Assembly: GCA_029242295.1 (NCBI GenBank)
Contig: JAQWUF010000129.1
Coordinates: 1 to 19,547 of the forward strand
Reading direction: 5' to 3'
Length of the DNA stretch: 19,547 nucleotides
DNA from: UBA2040 sp002332715
Lineage (GTDB): Bacteria; Bacteroidota; Bacteroidia; Flavobacteriales_D; Crocinitomicaceae
Shown here: positions 14,792 to 19,547 of the stretch, piece after piece
Position numbering within the stretch: the first letter of the stretch is position 1
Layout of the letters: each line of letters begins with the position of its first letter
The notes under the pieces: model-generated
Databases searched by the model: none
Seen by the model: only the letters and a program-made list of their open reading frames with translations
Told to the model about the DNA's origin: nothing
Translations under genes and position numbers: made by a program

Positions 14792-14992
14792 TCACTTTAT
14801 TTCTTCATGTTTAACAAAAAAGTCGATATTATCATTATAAAGGGTATAGGCAATAGGAAGCGATATACCTTTTGTGATGACATTATAAATACCATCTTTG
14901 TTGCATGAGTTTGGGTTATTACACATGCTGCTGTCTTGCTTAAAGTGAATTGCGCGAAGCTAGCCAAGAACAGAAAGTATAAATTGTTTCAT
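14792..14992 (-). pseudogene. Small secreted-peptide gene broken by an in-frame TAG
   Basis: This was read by hand in the 434-base gap between mnmD and the aldehyde dehydrogenase gene. From the ATG at 14992 the frame gives MKQFILSVLG, then TAG (14960-14962), then LRAIHFKQDSS and a 45-residue continuation with CNNPNSCNKDGIYN, ISLPIAYTLYNDN and DFFVKHEEIK, ending in TGA at 14792-14794. Reading through the TAG yields a plausible Bacteroidota signal peptide (MKQFILSVLG-x-LRAIHF) followed by a small mature domain with two Cys residues. The 55-codon open stretch after the stop has normal codon use and a sensible amino-acid mix. It could be a decaying gene, or a truncated 44-residue protein could start at the internal Met23. 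No homologue is recognised. Between this and 15156 I see only the aldehyde dehydrogenase promoter. Confidence 0.5.
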
Positions 14993-15118
14993 AATTATTA
15001 GTTTGATGTGGTTTGCACTTTAAGAAACGAACTATTTCAAGCAAGAAGGGGACAAAGTCGGTTTTTACCGTTAAATCAAATTAAATTTACTAGGATTTGA
15101 AAGGATAAAGTGAATGTT

Positions 15119-15151
15119 TTTGGGATGAAATATTTAAAAAACCTAACTTCG
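15119..15151 (+). promoter_or_regulatory. Putative promoter for the aldehyde dehydrogenase gene
   Basis: TTTG (15119-15122) is followed by 21 bases and TAACTTCG (15144-15151), one mismatch from TAnnTTTG. The predicted transcription start is about two bases before the ATG at 15157, again giving an almost leaderless mRNA. Confidence 0.5.
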
Positions 15152-15156
15152 CTATA

Positions 15157-16533
15157 ATGCACGAAACAACCCAAGAACAAATACAACAAATCTACCAAGG
15201 GCAGAGCCTCTTTTTTAAGACAAACCGAACAAAGGATGTTCAGTTTCGATTAAAACAATTGCGTCTTTTTCTTTCCGTCGTTCAAAAATATTCTAAGAAT
15301 ATAGAAGAAGCACTTTGGTCCGATTTACGTAAATCTCCTGAAGAAGCATTTCTCACAGAAATTAGTATTGTAATTGCAGAACTGAAAAATCATATTAAGA
15401 ATATAGAGCATTGGGCAAAGCCACAAAAGGTTAAGACACCCATTCATTTGATGCCAGCAACGAGCAAGATACACACAGAACCTTTGGGCTTGTCCTTAAT
15501 TATTACACCATGGAATTACCCCTTTCAATTGACGATGAATGCTTTAGTTGGCGCCATTTCATCTGGTTGTTGCGCTATTTTAAAGCCTTCTCCAGACGCC
15601 CCAGCTACAGCAAAGATCATGGAGAAAATGGTGAGCGAATGTTTCGAAACCAACTACATCGCATTGATTCAGGGTGGGCGAGAAACGAATACCATTCTAC
15701 TTCAGCAGCGGTTCGACATCATTTTCTTCACGGGAAGCACGAAAGTCGGAAAAGTGGTCATGAAAGCTGCCGCTGAACACTTGACACCTGTTGTTTTGGA
15801 ATTAGGAGGGAAAAGTCCATGTATAGTTGATGGTTCAGCAAACATCAAACGCGCTGCTAAAAGAATCGTTTGGGGAAAGTTAATCAACGCGGGTCAGACA
15901 TGTATAGCTCCAGATTATCTTTTCGTTCACGAAAAAGTGAAAGACAAATTAGTCACTGAGATGAAGGTGCAAATCCAGAGTATGTATGGAGAAGATCCGC
16001 AAAAAAGTCGATTTTACCCGAGAATAATAAACGATGCTGCTTTTCAACGTTTGACAGGACTAATGAAAAAGGGAAATATCCTTGTTGGAGGCGAAACAGA
16101 TGAAAAAGAACGATTTATTGCACCAACGATTATTGATGAATTGACTTTCGAAGATGAAATAATGCAAGGCGAGATTTTCGGTCCAATTTTACCCGTTTTT
16201 AGTTTCAAATCAATTGATAAACCGTTGGAATATATCAATTCCAATGAAAAACCTTTAGCGTTTTATTTCTTCGGTAAAATCAAAATAGCAAAACACGCAT
16301 TGACTAATTCCTCATCAGGAGGCGGTTGTATTAACGATACCATTATGCATATTGCCAACGATCATCTTCCTTTCGGTGGAGTTGGTGGTAGCGGAATAGG
16401 AAGGTATCATAGTTATGCTAGTTTCCTGGCGTTTAGCAATCAACGGTCTATTGTTCAAACGGCAACATGGATAGATCTGCCATTTAAGTATGTGCCATTC
16501 AAGTGGTTCAAGTGGCTGCGAAAAATTTTGTAA
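15157..16533 (+). CDS. Aldehyde dehydrogenase, class 3-like (fatty/aromatic aldehyde type)
   Basis: The enzyme oxidises aldehydes to carboxylic acids with NAD(P)+. The 458-residue length, shorter than the roughly 490 of most ALDHs, and the motif pattern place it near ALDH3 and bacterial YwdH/CalB-like members. Key residues are visible: the oxyanion Asn in ITPWNYPFQL (Asn120), the cofactor-binding FTGSTKVGK (191-199), the general base Glu215 in LELGGKSP, the nucleophile Cys249 in NAGQTCIAPDY, and EIFGPILPV. The C terminus (about 438-458, WIDLPFKYVPFKWFKWLRKIL) is aromatic and basic, like a membrane-associating tail, which would fit long-chain aldehydes; that is inference. The gene has its own promoter and is followed by 210 bases before rpsO. 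The specific substrate cannot be told from sequence. Confidence 0.9.
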   Translation: MHETTQEQIQQIYQGQSLFFKTNRTKDVQFRLKQLRLFLSVVQKYSKNIEEALWSDLRKSPEEAFLTEISIVIAELKNHIKNIEHWAKPQKVKTPIHLMPATSKIHTEPLGLSLIITPWNYPFQLTMNALVGAISSGCCAILKPSPDAPATAKIMEKMVSECFETNYIALIQGGRETNTILLQQRFDIIFFTGSTKVGKVVMKAAAEHLTPVVLELGGKSPCIVDGSANIKRAAKRIVWGKLINAGQTCIAPDYLFVHEKVKDKLVTEMKVQIQSMYGEDPQKSRFYPRIINDAAFQRLTGLMKKGNILVGGETDEKERFIAPTIIDELTFEDEIMQGEIFGPILPVFSFKSIDKPLEYINSNEKPLAFYFFGKIKIAKHALTNSSSGGGCINDTIMHIANDHLPFGGVGGSGIGRYHSYASFLAFSNQRSIVQTATWIDLPFKYVPFKWFKWLRKIL

Positions 16534-16605
16534 AATCCAATTCGTTTGTGTACTAAAGATTTTCATTTTTTGAATATTCGAAGAAGGAGCTAACTATATT
16601 ATTCG

Positions 16606-16628
16606 ATGTTAATCATTGGAATTAACAT
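16606..16628. repeat. Perfect inverted repeat upstream of the rpsO promoter
   Basis: ATGTTAAT and ATTAACAT form perfect 8-base arms around the 7-base spacer CATTGGA. The site ends 25 bases before the rpsO -33 element and 73 bases after the aldehyde dehydrogenase stop. There is no following T-run, so an operator is as likely as a weak terminator. Confidence 0.4.
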
Positions 16629-16652
16629 TTAATATGTAGAAAGCAGTAAACG

Positions 16653-16683
16653 CTTGCCAGTAAAAAATAAATCCTTATCTTTG
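16653..16683 (+). promoter_or_regulatory. Promoter for rpsO
   Basis: CTTG (16653-16656) is followed by exactly 19 bases and TATCTTTG (16676-16683), a strong match to the Bacteroidota promoter consensus. Transcription would begin near 16687, leaving a leader of about 57 bases, unusually long compared with the other promoters in this window. Confidence 0.75.
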
Positions 16684-16693
16684 CACCGTTAAA

Positions 16694-16708
16694 ATCACAT
16701 AATGTGAT
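16694..16708 (+). promoter_or_regulatory. Palindrome in the rpsO leader, possible autoregulatory element
   Basis: ATCACATAATGTGAT is a perfect 15-base palindrome located about seven bases into the predicted rpsO transcript. As RNA it could form a 6-bp stem with a UAA loop; as DNA it could bind a dimeric regulator. S15 is known to regulate its own mRNA through leader structures in other bacteria, but the structures differ among phyla, so this role is inference. Confidence 0.4.
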
Positions 16709-16743
16709 AGCAACTACATAAGAATCATTAAAATAATATTGGC

Positions 16744-17013
16744 ATGTATTTAGCTCCAGAAAAAAAAGCAGAGATCTTCAAAAAACACGGAGGATCAGAA
16801 ACTAACACCGGTTCGGCAGAAGGTCAAATCGCATTGTTTACTTACAGAATTAGTCATTTGACTGAGCATTTGAAGAAGAACCGTAAAGATTATGGAACGC
16901 AACGTGCGCTTCAATTGTTAGTTGGTAAAAGAAGAAGTTTCTTAGACTATTTGAAGAAGAAAGATATCACAAGATATCGTGCTATTGTTAAAGAATTAGG
17001 ACTTCGTCGTTAA
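16744..17013 (+). CDS. rpsO: 30S ribosomal protein S15
   Basis: S15 binds the central domain of 16S rRNA early in 30S assembly and contributes to bridge B4. The 89-residue product is standard length and carries the conserved features: the N-terminal helix with APEKKAEIFKKHG, the loop NTGSAEGQIALFTYRI, HLTEHLKKNRKDYGTQRAL with the RNA-contacting His/Asp region, and LLVGKRRSFLDYLKKKD ending in IVKELGLRR. Its long leader contains a palindrome, and a stem-loop terminator lies between it and pnp, an order (rpsO then pnp) conserved across many bacteria. No Shine-Dalgarno sequence precedes the ATG, as is usual in this phylum. Confidence 0.97.
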   Translation: MYLAPEKKAEIFKKHGGSETNTGSAEGQIALFTYRISHLTEHLKKNRKDYGTQRALQLLVGKRRSFLDYLKKKDITRYRAIVKELGLRR

Positions 17014-17037
17014 TTTTTTGCAACAACATATTCAATC

Positions 17038-17078
17038 AAAAGGGGGCATTCGAAAGTATTCGGCTGTCCTTTTTTTTT
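17038..17078 (+). terminator. Intrinsic terminator/attenuator between rpsO and pnp
   Basis: AAAAGGGGGCATTCGAA pairs with TTCGGCTGTCCTTTT around the loop AGTA, giving an almost continuous stem with several G-U pairs and one mismatch, followed by a run of T residues to 17078. It lies 24 bases after the rpsO stop. No exact promoter box is seen between it and pnp, so partial read-through probably supplies pnp mRNA. Confidence 0.8.
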
Positions 17079-17138
17079 GAAAAGTTTTTATGAAAGGTTC
17101 GAAAATTTTTCGAACCAACAAACAAGTAAATTATATAT

Positions 17139-19277
17139 ATGAACATAGGAATAAAAAAGTCCATCACCATCGGAGGAAAAGAAATTTTCATCGAGACTGG
17201 TAAGCTAGCGAAGCAAGCTGACGGTTCAGTGGTGTTACGAATGGGCGACACAATGATGCTTGCAACAGTAGTTGCGGCGCAAGAAGCAAGAGAAGGAGTA
17301 GATTTCCTTCCATTAACAGTAGACTACCGTGAGAAATATGCGGCAGCAGGAAGAATCCCTGGTGGATTTTTCAGAAGAGAAGCACGTCCGTCTGAAGGAG
17401 AAATCTTGATGATGAGAATCGTGGATCGCGCAATGCGTCCATTGTTTCCAGACGATTACCATGCAGAGGTACAATTGATGGTTCAATTGTTATCGTATGA
17501 CGGTATTCACCACCCAGACACTTTGATCGGTTTCGCTGCGTCATCTGCAGTAGCTGTTTCAGACATCCCGTTTAACGGACCCATGTCGGAAGTAAAAGTA
17601 GGTCGAGTAGATGGAAAATTGATCTTGAACCCAACGGTTGAAGAATTGAAAAAATCTGATTTGGATATCATCGTTGCAGGCACTGCGAAGGATGTGAACA
17701 TGGTTGAGGGAGAAATGAAAGAAATTTCAGAAGAAGAGATGGTGGAAGTCATCAAATTCGCTCACGAAGCTATTATCGAACAGTGTAAATTTCAAATGGA
17801 ATTAGCGAAGGAAGTTCCTTCTGCTTTCCCCAAAAGAGAGTACAATCACGAAACACATGACTTAGAGCTTAAAGCGAAAGTTATGACAGAGTGTTTTGAT
17901 AAATGCAAAGCAGTTGCTCGTCAAGGTAATGCGAACAAAGCGTTGCGTTCTGAATTGTTTGGAGCAGTGAAAGACGAATTTTTAGCTCAATATTCGGAAG
18001 AAGAATTACAAGAGAAAAAAGGATTCATTTCAATTTACTTTAAAGAGGCGATGAAAAAAGCGGTTCGTGACGTAATGTTGAACGAGCAAGTTCGTTTGGA
18101 TGGTCGTCGTTTCGATGAGGTTCGTCCAATTTGGTCTGAAGTTGATTATTTGCCAATGGTTCACGGTTCTGCCGTATTTACCAGAGGTGAAACTCAAGCT
18201 TTGATGACATTGACCTTAGGTGGTAAAATGGATGAGCAAATGATCGACGATGTAACCCATAAAGGTTATGAGAAATTCATGTTGCACTACAATTTTCCTC
18301 CATTCTCAACAGGTGAGGCGCGTCCTCTAAGAGGAACGTCTCGTCGTGAGATCGGTCACGGTAACTTGGCAATGAGAGCATTGAAAGGAATGCTTCCTGA
18401 TGATAACGCATACACAGTTCGATTGGTTTCAGAGATTTTAGAATCGAACGGTTCGTCTTCAATGGCGACAGTTTGTTCTGGGACAATGGCCTTGATGGAC
18501 GGAGGTATCCAAATCAAAGCGCCAGTTTCTGGTATCGCAATGGGATTGGTTGCTGAAGGTGATAAATTCGCTGTATTGTCTGATATCTTGGGTGATGAAG
18601 ATCATTTGGGAGACATGGACTTTAAAGTATGTGGAACTGCAAAAGGAATCACAGCTTGTCAAATGGATATCAAAGTAGACGGTTTGTCATACGAAGTATT
18701 GACGAAAGCTTTGATGCAAGCGAAAGAAGGTCGTATGCATATCTTAGGTGAGATGTTGAAAACGATTTCTGAGGTGAATCCACAATTGAAACCACAGACT
18801 CCACGTATCGAAGCCTTTACAGTTCCTAACGATATGATTGGTGCAATCATCGGACCTGGAGGGAAAATCATCCAAGGTATTCAGAAAGAAACGAACACTA
18901 CCGTTACAATTGAAGAATTGGAAACAGGTGAAGGACGCGTTCAAATCATGTCGAACAATGCGGACGATATGGCAGCAGCAATGAAAATTGCAAGAAGTAT
19001 AGCTTTCCCACCAGAAGTGGAAGAAGGAGCTGAATACGAAGGGAAAATCAAATCGATCCAAGCATATGGTTGTTTCGTAGAGATCCTTCCTGGAGTTGAC
19101 GGCTTGATTCATATCTCTGAGTTCTCATGGGATAGAGTAGAGAAAATGGAAGACGTTTGTAAAGAAGGTGACGTAGTGAAATTCAAAGTAGTTTCTCGTG
19201 ACCCGAAAACGAAAAAATGGAAATTGTCAAGAAGAATCTTGCTTCCAAAACCAGAAAAGAAAGAAGCAGAAGCATAA
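17139..19277 (+). CDS. pnp: Polyribonucleotide nucleotidyltransferase (PNPase)
   Basis: PNPase is a trimeric 3'-5' exoribonuclease that uses phosphate to degrade RNA and can also add heteropolymeric tails. The 712-residue product has two RNase PH domains, with FFRREARPSEGEILMMRIVDR in the first and LRGTSRREIGHG, SNGSSSMATVCSGTMALMDGG and DHLGDMDFKVCG in the second. The Asp residues of the last motif bind the catalytic metal. They flank a helical domain. A KH domain follows at about 567-586 (NDMIGAIIGPGGKIIQGIQ), then an S1 domain at about 628-700 (GKIKSIQAYGCFVEILPGV, LIHISEFSW). Length and order are typical. The start ATG at 17139 follows an A/T-rich stretch without a Shine-Dalgarno sequence. 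It shares the rpsO locus as in many bacteria and ends 22 bases before a strong terminator. Confidence 0.97.
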   Translation: MNIGIKKSITIGGKEIFIETGKLAKQADGSVVLRMGDTMMLATVVAAQEAREGVDFLPLTVDYREKYAAAGRIPGGFFRREARPSEGEILMMRIVDRAMRPLFPDDYHAEVQLMVQLLSYDGIHHPDTLIGFAASSAVAVSDIPFNGPMSEVKVGRVDGKLILNPTVEELKKSDLDIIVAGTAKDVNMVEGEMKEISEEEMVEVIKFAHEAIIEQCKFQMELAKEVPSAFPKREYNHETHDLELKAKVMTECFDKCKAVARQGNANKALRSELFGAVKDEFLAQYSEEELQEKKGFISIYFKEAMKKAVRDVMLNEQVRLDGRRFDEVRPIWSEVDYLPMVHGSAVFTRGETQALMTLTLGGKMDEQMIDDVTHKGYEKFMLHYNFPPFSTGEARPLRGTSRREIGHGNLAMRALKGMLPDDNAYTVRLVSEILESNGSSSMATVCSGTMALMDGGIQIKAPVSGIAMGLVAEGDKFAVLSDILGDEDHLGDMDFKVCGTAKGITACQMDIKVDGLSYEVLTKALMQAKEGRMHILGEMLKTISEVNPQLKPQTPRIEAFTVPNDMIGAIIGPGGKIIQGIQKETNTTVTIEELETGEGRVQIMSNNADDMAAAMKIARSIAFPPEVEEGAEYEGKIKSIQAYGCFVEILPGVDGLIHISEFSWDRVEKMEDVCKEGDVVKFKVVSRDPKTKKWKLSRRILLPKPEKKEAEA

Positions 19278-19299
19278 GCTAAAGTTGATTTTAAAATAT

Positions 19300-19332
19300 A
19301 AGCGCACTGTTTTCGGATGGTGCGCTTTTTTT
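19300..19332 (+). terminator. Intrinsic terminator after pnp
   Basis: AAGCGCAC (19300-19307) and GTGCGCTT (19320-19327) form a perfect 8-bp stem around a 12-base loop, directly followed by a T-run. This is a classic Rho-independent terminator 22 bases after the pnp stop. Confidence 0.92.
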
Positions 19333-19334
19333 GT

Positions 19335-19368
19335 GGATTGCTGATTGGCTGATTATGGATTAGCTGAC
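19335..19368. repeat. Degenerate GATT(N)GCT minisatellite
   Basis: Units of about 8 bases recur head to tail: GATTGCT, GATTGGCT, GATTATG, GATTAGCT. It lies in non-coding DNA just after the pnp terminator. Units are imperfect, so it is either an old tandem repeat or part of a dispersed element. Confidence 0.45.
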
Positions 19369-19383
19369 TCTATTGATTGAACT

Positions 19384-19408
19384 CGGATGACACAGATAAC
19401 GCAGATTT
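19384..19408. repeat. Dispersed repeat fragment of the ACACAGATAACGCAGATT type
   Basis: The stretch GGATGACACAGATAACGCAG, continuing ATTT, matches a repeat motif I recognise from many unrelated bacterial genomes, where variants such as ATCTGCGTTATCTGTG recur in intergenic DNA. Here only one copy is visible. The rest of the tail (19409-19547) shows nothing firm beyond a weak minus-strand open stretch. Confidence 0.5.
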
Positions 19409-19547
19409 AAGCATATTCTTTCATTGTGGTTCTGTCGCATTAATTATTTTTCGACCATTTTTCATCAAATTCCTTGAATGTTAAAAAAGTTAACTCTACT
19501 TATTTCAACGATTTGTAGTTTTTCATTTTGTATGAATTAGACTTAAA

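Noticed and set aside
14939..15042. Inverted copies of CTTAAAGTG and AAGCAAG around the start of the broken peptide gene
   Set aside because: Short arms about 70 bases apart in AT-rich DNA with no terminal structure; does not amount to a mobile element.
19440..19526. Minus-strand frame MKNYKSLK, TAA, then VELTFLTFKEFDEKWSKNN, TAA at the end of the window
   Set aside because: Only 28 codons with an internal stop; could be a relic of a small gene but is too short to support.

Overview
The window looks like the chromosome of a Bacteroidota bacterium, most likely a flavobacterial lineage near Fluviicola/Crocinitomicaceae (inference). It is AT-rich. Start codons lack Shine-Dalgarno sequences. Several promoters match the Bacteroidota pattern TTTG-N19-TAnnTTTG. 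Family members such as the 420-residue lipid-free secreted 'asparagine synthetase B'-type protein and the small pRiA4b-like acidic protein are typical of that phylum. It is mostly housekeeping sequence with dense coding. There are no tRNA/rRNA genes, CRISPR arrays, phage genes or intact insertion sequences.

Layout. 1-2152 (minus strand): a tightly overlapping three-gene unit, pRiA4b ORF-3-like protein, SAM methyltransferase and a TraB/GumN protein that runs off the window edge. 2201-6859 (minus strand): cca, a decayed rhodanese-type sulfurtransferase, tsaC/sua5-type threonylcarbamoyl-AMP synthase, trmD, a prohibitin/SPFH membrane protein and a 64-residue two-helix membrane protein. 6988-11000 (plus strand): a secreted M14-type metallopeptidase, L-2-hydroxyglutarate oxidase and rlmF. 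11041-13931 (minus strand): a conserved secreted protein and the replicative helicase dnaB. 14048-19277 (plus strand): mnmD, an aldehyde dehydrogenase, rpsO and pnp, the last ending at a strong intrinsic terminator. The longest stretch without an intact gene (14723-15156) holds an inverted repeat and a small broken secreted-peptide gene.

How it works together. RNA maturation is the dominant theme. Cca adds CCA ends, TsaC feeds t6A37 synthesis, TrmD makes m1G37, MnmD completes mnm5(s2)U34, RlmF methylates 23S rRNA, S15 assembles the 30S subunit and PNPase degrades and polishes RNA. These genes are scattered over several transcription units rather than one operon.

Most notable observations: (1) a sulfurtransferase pseudogene still carrying its ATGA coupling to tsaC, with a frameshift, a large in-domain deletion and two in-frame stops; (2) several promoters whose predicted start sites lie 0-6 nt from the start codon, suggesting leaderless or near-leaderless mRNAs, including one with a GTG start; (3) a small membrane protein translationally coupled to a prohibitin homologue; (4) a broken 66-codon secreted peptide gene; (5) a conserved secreted family commonly carrying a misleading asparagine synthetase label. 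I did not find a convincing undescribed multi-gene system.
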